Source: Peribacillus frigoritolerans_B (GTDB taxonomy: Bacteria > Bacillota > Bacilli > Bacillales > DSM-1321). Taken from it: 64,000 nt of DNA. The number at the start of each line of letters is the position of its first letter. The first letter of the stretch is position 1. Below the pieces are notes generated by a model. The model did no database searches. It worked only from the letters and a program-made list of their open reading frames with translations, and was not told the origin of the DNA. Below are positions 53,972 through 63,419 of the stretch, one piece after another. Location: positions 17,329 through 81,328 of the forward strand of contig NZ_JBIWES010000016.1 in the NCBI RefSeq assembly GCF_044762665.1, in the 5' to 3' direction. The translations under genes and the position numbers were made by a program.

Positions 53972-55211
53972 GAAATATATTATAAACCCAAGTATTAAAA
54001 CTGATCAAGATGATACTCATCTGACTATTATACTACCATATGAAAAAAAGAAGATTAGATTTAGCCATCCTTTCAATAAAGTACTTGATTTAATAGCAAA
54101 GCCTATAGAGTTAAATCAGCTAATAGATTATGGGATAAGCAACGAAATTTTTAACTTCTTACATGACGAAAATATCCTAATACCCATAGAAAATTCAAAA
54201 TTATATGAATATGGACTATTAAAACAACCTGAAAATATTATTGGAAAAAAGTTAGCACTCTCAAGCTTGAAGCAAGATATGAATTTTGAGGGACAATGTT
54301 GTTTTATAGGAGTGCCAGTTTCCTTTGAACATAAGGGTATACTAAGCCCAATAAGTGGAACGTCCCAAATAAGATCAAATATAAAGATATTTGATCTTCC
54401 AAGTGGAAGTGACGCAGATATACCTGATGAAGAATATATCTACGATACTAATAGAAATCAATTTTACAAAAGAAAAGATGTCTTACCTTTTGATTTAGGC
54501 GATATTTGTTATGATGCTCGGATGGAGACAATGTATGACGTTAATCAGAAAATCAATTTTACAGTAAATAAAATAGTAGAACATGGATTGAAGCCTATTG
54601 CATTAGGAGGAGATCATACTATTACCTATTCCATTGTTTCAAGTCTCATGGAATATCATGATAGTATAACCATTATCCATTTTGATGCTCATACCGACCG
54701 TTATGAAGGTCGATATAAGAATAAAGACGGACTCACAATCGGCAATGTTTTTAGTGAAATAATGAAAAATAAGAAATTCCACAAATTATATCAAGTTGGT
54801 ATAAGAGAATTTGAAACGAAAAGTAACTCTTTACAAGTACAGGAAGATAGCTGTCATATACATACTGCACATGAAATTCATTCTTTAGAAGATGTGACTA
54901 GTATTTTTTCTACACTGGACAAAAACGACCCAATCTATATTTCCTTTGATATAGATGTCTTAGATCCAGTTTATGCACCTGAAGTAGCTTGGCCTGTTAT
55001 AGGTGGATTGAACTTTCATCAAGTATTCACTCTAATTACTTATTTATCTCAACATTTTAATGTAATTGGAGCAGATTTTGTGGAAGTTTGTGCTGGAGAA
55101 AAAAAATTCAACTTGGCTGCTTTATCGGCAGCTAAATTGGCTACACTGATTGCCTTAAATCAGAAGAGAAAAATTACAAACAGAGGTGAAGAATGTGCTA
55201 TTAACGAATAA
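53958..55211 (+). CDS. Peptide-arginase-like ureohydrolase (Arg to ornithine) with N-terminal RRE-like domain
   Basis: A 417-residue protein from TTG 53958 (GAGGTGA upstream). Residues about 110-410 form an arginase/agmatinase domain with all manganese ligands: GGDH (His220), DAHTD (Asp243, His245, Asp247) and FDIDVLDP (Asp331, Asp333). About 100 extra N-terminal residues (KKKIRFSHPFNKVLDL ... FLHDENILIPI) resemble the winged helix seen at the end of the neighbouring oxygenases. The likely reaction is conversion of precursor Arg36 to ornithine, as done by OspR-type peptide arginases in landornamide biosynthesis. Confidence 0.85.
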   Translation: MNCNKKYIINPSIKTDQDDTHLTIILPYEKKKIRFSHPFNKVLDLIAKPIELNQLIDYGISNEIFNFLHDENILIPIENSKLYEYGLLKQPENIIGKKLALSSLKQDMNFEGQCCFIGVPVSFEHKGILSPISGTSQIRSNIKIFDLPSGSDADIPDEEYIYDTNRNQFYKRKDVLPFDLGDICYDARMETMYDVNQKINFTVNKIVEHGLKPIALGGDHTITYSIVSSLMEYHDSITIIHFDAHTDRYEGRYKNKDGLTIGNVFSEIMKNKKFHKLYQVGIREFETKSNSLQVQEDSCHIHTAHEIHSLEDVTSIFSTLDKNDPIYISFDIDVLDPVYAPEVAWPVIGGLNFHQVFTLITYLSQHFNVIGADFVEVCAGEKKFNLAALSAAKLATLIALNQKRKITNRGEECAINE

Positions 55212-56427
55212 AAAATCTCCGGCATTCGTGGAAGATTGGATATTGAAATTATTAAAAGCTACAAACAACTTAAAAGATTATGCACTAATTTCTAATATGT
55301 TGATAGAGATTGATGATATAGCGAATCAATTTAAAAAGGCTCTTAGCAACATCAAAGATCAGGATGAGAAAGCTATTTTAAGAGTATTTGTAGATAACGG
55401 ACAACGATATGACCTATTAGAAAAGATTAGAAATACAACGTATAATTCAGATGCGGATATGGATAATTGGATTCAAGAAACAATTGGTTTTAAAGAGTAT
55501 TGTCTAACCTTTAATGGAGTTACTAAATGGAATGATACTCTCCATACACAACTAACAACTGAAGTGGTTAGACCAATTGTAGATAATATAGGTGTACCGT
55601 TGGCTGGAATTGATGCATATGCTTTCGTTGCTAACGCTGGCTATACTCCATTTGGGATTCATGAAGATCCTGACCATTCCTTGATATTCCACCTTGGGCC
55701 CGATGAAAAACACGTGTGGATTTGGAAGAATACAGATTATTTAAAACTAACTGGAAGTAACGATAGGCGTTTCGACTTGGAGAATCTTATTGAATATGCT
55801 GATCACTTTGTGATGAAGCCTGGAGACTGCTTGTTCATTCCAAAAGGGGACTTCCATGTGTTTGAAAATGTGGGGTATTCTGCTTTCCTGGGGTTTATAA
55901 TGTATCCTTCGAGTGCTGGGACAATCGGTAGTGAGGGGATAAACATGTTAACAAAACTAAATGGGGATAACGACGAATATTTTGTGGCAGAAAAGCATCT
56001 AAAAGAGAGTATTCATAAACAAATTGATCAAATAACTAACTCACATAAAGAGGATTTAGACAATGGTTTAAAGCTAGGGTCCTACTACTATCACTTGCTG
56101 TTAAAAAGCAATGGATACTTCATACACAAACCAAACATTAACAAAATAAAAAAAGAAGAGTATCAAGATAAAAGTTTAGTAAAACCTGAATGTTTTCCAA
56201 TATTATATTTAGTCGAGAGTGAGAGAATTGCTATTTTTGTTAGAGGAAGACTGTTACGAATTAAAAATGTTACAGGTATTACGGAGTGCATTGAGGCCAT
56301 AAATAGTTACAATGAAGTCACTTATATGAATTTAATTGATGATTTGAGAAACATTATCTCTCCAGAAGTTGCTGAATATTTAATTAGTTGCATTATTCAG
56401 TATAAGGGACTCATGATAAAGGGGTGA
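55195..56427 (+). CDS. JmjC/cupin-type oxygenase 2 with RRE-like domain
   Basis: A 410-residue protein; GTG 55195 (AGAGGTGA 5 nt upstream) is preferred over GTG 55186. Ligands HED (His156, Asp158) in TPFGIHEDP and His221 in GDFHVFEN. Other cupin features are IFHLGPDEKHVWIW and KPGDCLFIPKG. The C-terminal about 80 residues (IAIFVRGRLLRIKNVTGITE ... YKGLMI) form the same winged helix as in the paralogues. It is clearly a paralogue of oxygenases 1 and 3. Overlaps its neighbours on both sides. Confidence 0.78.
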   Translation: MLLTNKKSPAFVEDWILKLLKATNNLKDYALISNMLIEIDDIANQFKKALSNIKDQDEKAILRVFVDNGQRYDLLEKIRNTTYNSDADMDNWIQETIGFKEYCLTFNGVTKWNDTLHTQLTTEVVRPIVDNIGVPLAGIDAYAFVANAGYTPFGIHEDPDHSLIFHLGPDEKHVWIWKNTDYLKLTGSNDRRFDLENLIEYADHFVMKPGDCLFIPKGDFHVFENVGYSAFLGFIMYPSSAGTIGSEGINMLTKLNGDNDEYFVAEKHLKESIHKQIDQITNSHKEDLDNGLKLGSYYYHLLLKSNGYFIHKPNINKIKKEEYQDKSLVKPECFPILYLVESERIAIFVRGRLLRIKNVTGITECIEAINSYNEVTYMNLIDDLRNIISPEVAEYLISCIIQYKGLMIKG

Positions 56428-57668
56428 ACGAGTTGAGAAAACTTAATATTAAGTGTTCATTAGTAGAAGAGACAGAAAACTTCACTAAACCAATACTTTG
56501 GAAGTCCTTTATAAGCAAGGATATAAACTGGAACCAATTATATACTGACCTTATCTGTGAATTTCAAAAAAATAATGAATATCCTAATATGAACATAAAT
56601 GTAAATGATTCTGTAAAGCCATGGTATAAAAACAAAATTCATGACTTTGATGTGAAGAATTATGATAGCTTAGTGGAATGGTTTTCTGAATGGCTGGAAG
56701 GAGATAACTTTTGTGTATTATTTGATCGTATCACTGATTATAGTGAAATGGTTTATAACATAATCGCATCAGAAGTTATAGGTAACTTAGGCCAAAATGT
56801 TGAATTAAAAATTGGAGCAGATACTTATGCGATATTTGGAAATTATGGCTACACACCATTTGGTATCCATCCAGATAATGAACCCATCTTTTTAATTCAT
56901 TGCGGTCCCGAGAAAAAAGATATTTGGTATTGGGAGGAATGTCCAGATGAGAGTATAGTAGGTAGAACTGACATTTTGAAAAAATCTAATACATGGAAAA
57001 AAGGGGCTGTTCATGTGGTCCTTGAACCAGGTGATATGATTTTTATACCTAAACACGTATATCATCTACTATACACAAGAGATTTTTCCATTACTCTAGG
57101 GACAGCGCTATTTCCAGGTGATGCACCTTCAATGATTCGTACAGGAATCACAAACCTAAGTAGGAACAGCAATGTCAATATTGAAAATTTAGTATCATGG
57201 TCAGAAAAAAGCTCGAAAAAAGAACAATTCAATCAAATTGTTGAAGATTATTTTCAGCTAAATATTAATGAATTAGGTGAAGCAATATATCAAGGTATAA
57301 TAGATCAACAATATAAGCTTAAAAGTAATGGGGGATTTATCGGTTCCCCTATGTTCAATAACGTAGATAATAATGTAAGTTTAAAGACCTCTTGCTTTAA
57401 GTTAAAAGATCACTCTGTTATTGCAAGTCGGAAGTTAGATGGAGATTTAGTTCTTTATCTTAGAGGGCGAAAAGTTAGACTTAAAGAAAATGAATTCATA
57501 GAACAGGCCATAAAATTTATTAATAGTGAACCGAAATTCTCATTTAAAGACATCAATAACATCTTGAAAGACGAAAAGATTACTCACGAGATTCTACTCT
57601 TATTATACAAACACAAATGTATAGAAGCATTTACCTGTAATTTTAAGAAGGTGAAAACCTATGGGTGA
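56424..57668 (+). CDS. JmjC/cupin-type oxygenase 3 with RRE-like domain
   Basis: A 414-residue protein from GTG 56424 (overlapping the previous stop; TTG 56433 is an alternative with AGGGGTGA before it). Ligands HPD (His149, Asp151) in TPFGIHPDN and His214 in KHVYHLLYT; FIPKHVYH and EPGDMIF complete the cupin signature. The C-terminal 80 residues (LVLYLRGRKVRLKENEFI ... YKHKCIEAF) form the RRE-like winged helix. The three paralogues may act on different residues or on successive steps. Confidence 0.78.
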   Translation: MNELRKLNIKCSLVEETENFTKPILWKSFISKDINWNQLYTDLICEFQKNNEYPNMNINVNDSVKPWYKNKIHDFDVKNYDSLVEWFSEWLEGDNFCVLFDRITDYSEMVYNIIASEVIGNLGQNVELKIGADTYAIFGNYGYTPFGIHPDNEPIFLIHCGPEKKDIWYWEECPDESIVGRTDILKKSNTWKKGAVHVVLEPGDMIFIPKHVYHLLYTRDFSITLGTALFPGDAPSMIRTGITNLSRNSNVNIENLVSWSEKSSKKEQFNQIVEDYFQLNINELGEAIYQGIIDQQYKLKSNGGFIGSPMFNNVDNNVSLKTSCFKLKDHSVIASRKLDGDLVLYLRGRKVRLKENEFIEQAIKFINSEPKFSFKDINNILKDEKITHEILLLLYKHKCIEAFTCNFKKVKTYG

Positions 57669-58440
57669 TGTTTTAGAATTAGAAAATAATCTGCATTTAG
57701 AATGGGAAGTGTTACAAAAACCATTTATTATTCGAAACTTTTTTTCTGAAGAGCAACGATTAAATCTTCTATTGGAAGAGAGATTGGTATCTAATGTAGG
57801 GACATCTTCCATTATGACGAGTAAAAGATGTAGCAATGAAACACGTAAGTTTAACTTTTTAGAGTACCTTTCCTACATGAATGAAACCACTGATAAAAAT
57901 CCCTGGTACGCAGCTAACTGGCATAATGAAGATATATTAACAGCAGTGTTAAAAAATATTGATCTTCCGGGTTTATTTTATTGTTGGTTGGAAAAATTGC
58001 CTAATGATATAAAGCCTAATTGGCTATGGTTATTCTTAGGACCAAGAGAATCTTCAACGGCATTACATATCGATGTAATGATGAGCAGTGCATGGAACAT
58101 CCTTTTTAGTGGAACTAAAAGGTGGAGATTTCTATCTCCCTCTGAGTCCATTAAACAGAATATACTCGATAAGAGTTTTAGTAGTCAATTTAGTAAAGAT
58201 CGGTATATAATCGAAGCCGTCCAACACCCTGGTGATATAATTTACACACCCAGTGGTTGGGCACATGAAGTTGTAAATACAGACCCGACTATATCCTTAA
58301 CCGGAAATTTTATTAATGAAAGTAATTATCGATATGTGAAACACTACTTGAAGGGTCGTAATAAATTTGATTGGATAAAAGTGATTGAAAAGTTAGAAAC
58401 AATTTTTATAAGTGAAATTAATCAAGGGGTTTTTAAATGA
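57661..58440 (+). CDS. JmjC/cupin_8-type oxygenase 4, without RRE-like domain
   Basis: A 259-residue protein from ATG 57661 (AGAAGGTGA upstream), overlapping the previous gene by 8 nt. A canonical JmjC/cupin_8 fold: ESSTALHIDVMMSSAWN with His136 and Asp138, then RWRFLSPSE and TPSGWAHEVVNT with His202. Unlike the other three it has no winged-helix tail, so it may need one of their recognition domains or act on a later intermediate or small molecule. It overlaps the exporter gene by ATGA. Confidence 0.8.
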   Translation: MGDVLELENNLHLEWEVLQKPFIIRNFFSEEQRLNLLLEERLVSNVGTSSIMTSKRCSNETRKFNFLEYLSYMNETTDKNPWYAANWHNEDILTAVLKNIDLPGLFYCWLEKLPNDIKPNWLWLFLGPRESSTALHIDVMMSSAWNILFSGTKRWRFLSPSESIKQNILDKSFSSQFSKDRYIIEAVQHPGDIIYTPSGWAHEVVNTDPTISLTGNFINESNYRYVKHYLKGRNKFDWIKVIEKLETIFISEINQGVFK

Positions 58441-59681
58441 ATTTATTAAAATCGAATTTATTAATGAAAGACAAAAATTTTTTTTTATATTGGGTATCCC
58501 AGTTAATATCCTCCTTAGGAAATAGCCTCATTCCCGTTACCATTACCTTTGCTGTATTGGAAGTTACCGGTAGCGCTACTAGCCTTGGTATAGTTTTAGG
58601 AGCTTTATGGATATCTCGTGTTGTATTTGTCATGTTTGGGGGAGTGTGGGCCGATCGCCTTTCAAGAAAACATATAATAATTATTGCTGATTTATTTCAA
58701 GGTTTCAATCATCTAATAATTTCCTTAGCTTTTTTTACTAACTTAATTGAAATATGGCACTTAGCTATTTCAGCTTTATTTTATGGGGCAATAAGCGCTT
58801 TTCATGCACCAGCTTCGAGTGGTTTTCTCCCAGAAATTATTGAGAAGCATCAGTTACAAAAAGCTAATTCACTTTTAAGTATCACTAGTAGTATTTTTGA
58901 TATTGCAGGTCCAGCCTTGGCTGGTTTATTAGTTATCTTTTTAGGCTTTAGTACTATATTCATTATTGATGCTATAACATTTTTTGTGAGTTTTTTTCTC
59001 GTTCTATTCGTTACTCCAAAATTTAAAAGTAAGCAATCTCAGCAAACTCCATACTGGCAGGATTTAAAAGAAGGAGTCAAAGTGGCAAAAAATCATTCAT
59101 GGATCTGGACTACATTGATTTCTTTTTCCATTTTCAACTTTGCTGTCGCAGCAATTAATGTGTTAGGTCCATTAGCTCTAAGTGAAAGTTTAAGAGGTCC
59201 AAAAGAATGGGGACTAATCTTGACAGCAGGTTCAATTGGAGGTCTGTTAGGAGGAATTATTTCTCATAATTTAAAGCCTAAACACCCTTTGAAATTTAGT
59301 TTTGTTTTAATGGCGATCTTTATAATTTTAGAACTTCTCGTATTAATAGGTCCTTTGTCGACATGGATTATTATGATTGTATTTATGTTGGCAAGTGCTA
59401 GTATAATTCTAGGGGCAGTATTTTGGGACACAATCGTTCAACAGCATGTACCAGAGCATCTAATCTCTAGAATCGGTTCTTTAGATTCATTTGTATCGTT
59501 TATATTTATGCCTGTTGGATTTGTAATAGCTGGTCCTTTGTCAGCCAAGATTGGTCTCAATTCAACACTAATTACGATTGCCACATTAGTATTAATATCT
59601 AATGTATGGGTAATCTATTTCGGGGATGGTCGGAAAATCCAATTTAATGAGAATAGTAAAGTAAATGAATCAACTTCATAA
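58437..59681 (+). CDS. MFS exporter of the RiPP-like operon
   Basis: A 414-residue transporter with about 12 membrane helices and the MFS loop motif GVWADRLSRKH after helix 2. It resembles EntS/MacA-type drug and siderophore exporters. Its coupling to oxygenase 4 (ATGA overlap) suggests that it secretes the modified peptide or confers self-resistance. The precursors lack an ABC peptidase-type exporter nearby, so leader removal may be done by another protease. Confidence 0.88.
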   Translation: MNLLKSNLLMKDKNFFLYWVSQLISSLGNSLIPVTITFAVLEVTGSATSLGIVLGALWISRVVFVMFGGVWADRLSRKHIIIIADLFQGFNHLIISLAFFTNLIEIWHLAISALFYGAISAFHAPASSGFLPEIIEKHQLQKANSLLSITSSIFDIAGPALAGLLVIFLGFSTIFIIDAITFFVSFFLVLFVTPKFKSKQSQQTPYWQDLKEGVKVAKNHSWIWTTLISFSIFNFAVAAINVLGPLALSESLRGPKEWGLILTAGSIGGLLGGIISHNLKPKHPLKFSFVLMAIFIILELLVLIGPLSTWIIMIVFMLASASIILGAVFWDTIVQQHVPEHLISRIGSLDSFVSFIFMPVGFVIAGPLSAKIGLNSTLITIATLVLISNVWVIYFGDGRKIQFNENSKVNESTS

Positions 59682-59914
59682 TCTCATCATTAAATCCCTT
59701 TTCATGTTCGGTTTGCATTACCAATAATATCATTATGGTTAATTTATTCTTACCCTTTCCTCTTGTACAAAGCTAACGATGTACAAGAGGAAAAGAAAAA
59801 GGCAGAACAACTGAATAGGGAACAAGAAATGGTAAAGGCTGTACTTGGCTCGATTTGTTTCGGAATTTCTAAGCTGGTATGAACAGTAAAACGGCCCTAA
59901 AGGACCGTTTTTTT
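59682..59914. other. Operon end and intergenic debris
   Basis: CTCTTGTACA...TGTACAAGAG inverted arms (about 59760-59789) and AAACGGCC/GGACCGTTT (59887-59914, followed by TTTTTTT) are terminators. Between them the plus strand reads NDVQEEKKKAEQLNREQEMV to a stop near 59881, a fragment of a lost gene. Confidence 0.45.
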
Positions 59915-60093
59915 ATTATGATGAAAATAATCGTGCAAAAAATCCTTTTTTTGTGTGAAGTGGCTACGGCTTCTTGTTGATTCTTTTGAGCTTCCTGTTG
60001 AGCAATTAACCTTTGTTCCTCCTGCTTTTTGATAGATTCCGTAAAATTCTTGTATTGATGATCCATATGTTGTTGCCGTTTTCGGCTTAACAT
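59915..60093 (-). pseudogene. Remnant of a DUF3967/MerR-like protein
   Basis: On the minus strand from ATG 60093: QQHMDHQYKNFTESIKKQEE and a coiled-coil tail. After a one-base slip in an A-run the end reads KKGFFARLFSS, the typical end of DUF3967 proteins and similar to KKPFWKRLF of the gene at 42836. The DNA-binding N-terminus is absent. Confidence 0.5.
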
Positions 60094-60818
60094 TTTTGAA
60101 CGTTCTCCTGGTATTTTAAACTTTCCCGTTGCCCCAAATGAAAGAGGTAAAAGCGCAGAGGAGCTGTCGAAATTAGCTACACAGCCAATTCTCGATTTTA
60201 TTAAACAAGACCCAACGAGAAATTGGTATCTCGTAGGGGTAGAACCAACATTTTGACGTAAAACCCACGTTAAGACATTTTTTGGTAGCAAAATAGCTCT
60301 TTTCCTTACTTTAAGCTAATTCCCTTTAACGTAAATGGGTTTGCGAAAAGGAAATTAGTTTTAGGAAAGGGTTAAGGGAACGAAAATCATCTATTTTACA
60401 ACCTGGGGAATCATCGGGGGATTTGCTGTAACTATACTAAAGTAGCTGTTTAGTGCAGAATTAATATCCTCCTACTTCCTTCTGGGCGAACTATTGGAAC
60501 CCTAATAATGCGGTGCCGATCGCGTTAAGAGCGAGAATATTGTAATAAGGGGGTCCTGCCGTGACGCTACCCCAATAAGACAGTTGTTGCTTTGAAATAA
60601 AGTTGGATTAAAAATATTTATTGAACGTGTATTTTGCAACAAACAAAAAGAATCCATTTTGAAAAAGTTTGATTAGAACTCTAACAATACCATATAAAAG
60701 GGTTATAAAAACTGTTCGAATACATCTAAAAGAATCCAATTTAATTCCATGAGTAAAACAGACCTTTATTTTACAAACTATTTAAAGTAAGCCAATTAGA
60801 GAGGTGGAAATCTAGGTT
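60094..60818. other. Decayed mosaic region before the protease-nuclease gene
   Basis: At about 60138-60257 the plus strand has an open stretch (KSAEELSKLATQPILDFIKQ, then WYLVGVEPTF, stop), the tail of a lost gene. A hairpin of CTAATT and AATTAG arms lies at about 60316-60360. No intact gene. A 22-bp direct repeat, copy 1, lies at about 60592-60613. Confidence 0.45.
60592..60613 (+). repeat. 22-bp direct repeat, copy 1
   Basis: TTGAAATAAAGTTGGATTAAAA in two pieces: TTGAAATAAAG + TTGGATTAAAA. Copy 2, with one difference, is at 63481-63502 after the protease-nuclease gene. Confidence 0.6.
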
Positions 60819-63419
60819 ATGTCTGAAATACTTAGGATATGTATTGATAAAACTTTACCTGATGAAATGAAAGAAAGCGCAGCGATTAAATCGATAGAAG
60901 AAAATCCTGCTAACAACCCTTATTATGCTGTAAGTGGCACCAATTTTTCCAATCATGGGTCTTTAAGTCCCGAAATGGTGGGTGAACGTTTAAAATTTTG
61001 GAGACCAGGCAGAACTCTTCGAATTAAGTTTTTGGATGGAGTCCCAGAGATTCAAGAAAAGGTGAAAGAATATGCTATGGAGTGGACAAATTACGCTAAT
61101 TTGAAATTTAAATTTGTTGAGAGTGGAGAAACTGAAATCCGAATAACCTTTAAACAAAAAGGTAGAGCCTGGTCAAATGTAGGAACTGATTGTCTCTTAG
61201 TCGCTCAACATTTACCAACAATGAATTTTGGCTGGTTTACTATAGATACATCAGACGAAGAATATTCTAGAACTGTAATTCACGAATTTGGTCATGCTTT
61301 AGGACTTCATCATGAACATATGCACCCAGACGGCGGTATTCCTTGGGACAAAGAAGCTGTGTATCGTGACTACATGAAGTGCGTAGATCCTAATGAAGAT
61401 CCTTGTTGGACAAAAAAAGATGTCGATGATAATTTATTTAATAAATTTGATCGTACACTTTTGAATTACTCAAGATATGATAAGGATTCAATTATGCATT
61501 ACCCTATTCCTAATAAACATACCATTGGCGATTATGAAGTAGGATGGAACAGGCAATTATCAGAATTAGACAAACAGTTTATTAGAAGGTTTTATCCACC
61601 TAATCCAGAATCTGTTACTGTAAAAATTCCTTTAAGTCAAACTGAGAATACAAATATTTCATTTGCTGAAAAACCGAAGTTTAATGAAAATCTCGAAAAA
61701 CTTCAAAATCGTCGGGCATTAGAGCGCTATATGGAACGTTCCAGTGAACGAGAACATACAGCTAATGAGTTACAAACTAAAAATCCTTTTGAAATAAGTA
61801 AGCCAGAGAGGGTAGCTTTTCGAACATCGATAATTAGTCCCCGTGACGGTCTAGCGTTAGAAGGACTTTTTGGAGAAAGTGATTTATTTCCTGTTTCTTT
61901 TCTTGAAAGAGGACTGAAAGCTGCAAAACCTGTTTGCAGAATTGAAGTGAGAGATAGAATAGGAAGTGTTCTTGGGTATGGTACAGGCTTTTTAGTCTCT
62001 CCAACATTATTATTGACAAATAATCATGTTTTAGAAAATGAAGATATGGCATTGTTCAGTTTAGTCCAATTTAATTATGAACTCGATTTAAATAATACAG
62101 AACGTGAAATCAAGAATTTTCGTTTAAATCCCAAACGTTTATTTATTACAGATCAAACCCTTGATTTTTCACTGGTCGCAATTGAAGAGATATCTGCAAA
62201 TGGAACTCATTCGAGTGATTTTGGTTTTCTACCTCTATTACCTCAAAAAGGTAAAATTTTAAAAGGTGAACATGTATCAATTATTCAACATCCAGATGGA
62301 GCACCTAAATCAATCGTTCTTAGAGAAAATAAAGTACTGGATATATTTGATGACTATTTTCATTATGAAACAGACACTAAACCGGGTACATCAGGTTCTC
62401 CCGTATTTAATGACCAATGGATAGTTGTAGCTCTTCATCATGCAGCTGTTCCTGATTCAAACAACAGGGATCATTTTATAGCTAATGAAGGAATTCGAAT
62501 CAGTAGTATCCTACAGTTTATTATGAATCAGTATCAAAACTTAAGTGATGATCAAAAGATGTTAATTGATAATATTTCACAAAGCTTAGAGAGCGAGAAG
62601 AAGTTCATCCAAGAATGGCATAATGCTTCTAAGGGTTATGATTCAAAATTTTTGGGAAATAACTACGAAATTCTTCATCCTAAATTCCGATTGGATCTTG
62701 AAGATGATATCGTACTCCAAGTAAATGGTGAAAAAATATTAAACTATACACATTTTTCGATTGTGATGAGTAAAAAACGTCGTTTAGCCTACTATACTGT
62801 AGTTAATATCGATGGAGATAACTTGAAAAATGTGGGCCGTGAAAACAGCTGGAACTTTGATCCTCGTATTGATAAAAAATATCAGTGTGGTGACGAACTA
62901 TATAAAGATAATGACCTTGATAGAGGACATCTTGTTCGTAGAAGAGATCCTATATGGGGAAATTCTGCAGATGAAGCAAACAAAGATACTTTCTATTTCA
63001 CAAACGCTTCTCCACAACACAAAAAATTAAATCAAGAAATATGGTTGGGTCTAGAGGACCATATCTTAAAGAACACTGATGATTTTAATCTAAAAGTAAC
63101 AGTGTTTACAGGACCAGTATTCCGAAGTGATGATATTTTTTATCGAGGAGTACAGATACCGGCAGAGTTTTGGAAAGTAGTTGTAATGGTCAAGCAAGAT
63201 GGTAACTTATCTACTACAGCTTATTTACAATCCCAGAAAAATCTAATTGATAATTTGGAATTTGCTTTTAGCGAATATAAAACATATCAAGTACCCGTTT
63301 CGAAAATTGAAAACTTAACAGGTCTTGATTTTGGTGAGGTGCGAGATCACGATCCACTTGATCGCTTAGAATCTACAAATGGTCATATTATTGAAACGTA
63401 TGAAAATATAAAGTTTTAA
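60819..63419 (+). CDS. Three-domain fusion: metalloprotease, trypsin-like protease and DRGH nuclease
   Basis: An 866-residue protein from ATG 60819 (AGAGAGGTGG upstream). Residues about 45-265: zinc metalloprotease of the astacin/matrixin group with HEFGHALGLHHE (His155, His159, His165) and SIMHYP. Residues about 360-585: V8/trypsin-like serine protease with His403 (LTNNHVLE), Asp449 (LDFSLVAI) and Ser525 (PGTSGSPVF). Residues about 625-860: DNA/RNA non-specific endonuclease (EndoG type) with DRGHLVRR (Asp701 to His704) and FTNASPQ. No signal peptide is visible. All catalytic motifs are intact. It is probably a cytoplasmic suicide or anti-invader effector, or a toxin. Confidence 0.88.
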   Translation: MSEILRICIDKTLPDEMKESAAIKSIEENPANNPYYAVSGTNFSNHGSLSPEMVGERLKFWRPGRTLRIKFLDGVPEIQEKVKEYAMEWTNYANLKFKFVESGETEIRITFKQKGRAWSNVGTDCLLVAQHLPTMNFGWFTIDTSDEEYSRTVIHEFGHALGLHHEHMHPDGGIPWDKEAVYRDYMKCVDPNEDPCWTKKDVDDNLFNKFDRTLLNYSRYDKDSIMHYPIPNKHTIGDYEVGWNRQLSELDKQFIRRFYPPNPESVTVKIPLSQTENTNISFAEKPKFNENLEKLQNRRALERYMERSSEREHTANELQTKNPFEISKPERVAFRTSIISPRDGLALEGLFGESDLFPVSFLERGLKAAKPVCRIEVRDRIGSVLGYGTGFLVSPTLLLTNNHVLENEDMALFSLVQFNYELDLNNTEREIKNFRLNPKRLFITDQTLDFSLVAIEEISANGTHSSDFGFLPLLPQKGKILKGEHVSIIQHPDGAPKSIVLRENKVLDIFDDYFHYETDTKPGTSGSPVFNDQWIVVALHHAAVPDSNNRDHFIANEGIRISSILQFIMNQYQNLSDDQKMLIDNISQSLESEKKFIQEWHNASKGYDSKFLGNNYEILHPKFRLDLEDDIVLQVNGEKILNYTHFSIVMSKKRRLAYYTVVNIDGDNLKNVGRENSWNFDPRIDKKYQCGDELYKDNDLDRGHLVRRRDPIWGNSADEANKDTFYFTNASPQHKKLNQEIWLGLEDHILKNTDDFNLKVTVFTGPVFRSDDIFYRGVQIPAEFWKVVVMVKQDGNLSTTAYLQSQKNLIDNLEFAFSEYKTYQVPVSKIENLTGLDFGEVRDHDPLDRLESTNGHIIETYENIKF

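Noticed and set aside
59869..60291. Full 140-residue minus-strand frame
   Set aside because: It runs through a terminator and unrelated sequence; only the DUF3967-like part (59915-60093) is meaningful.
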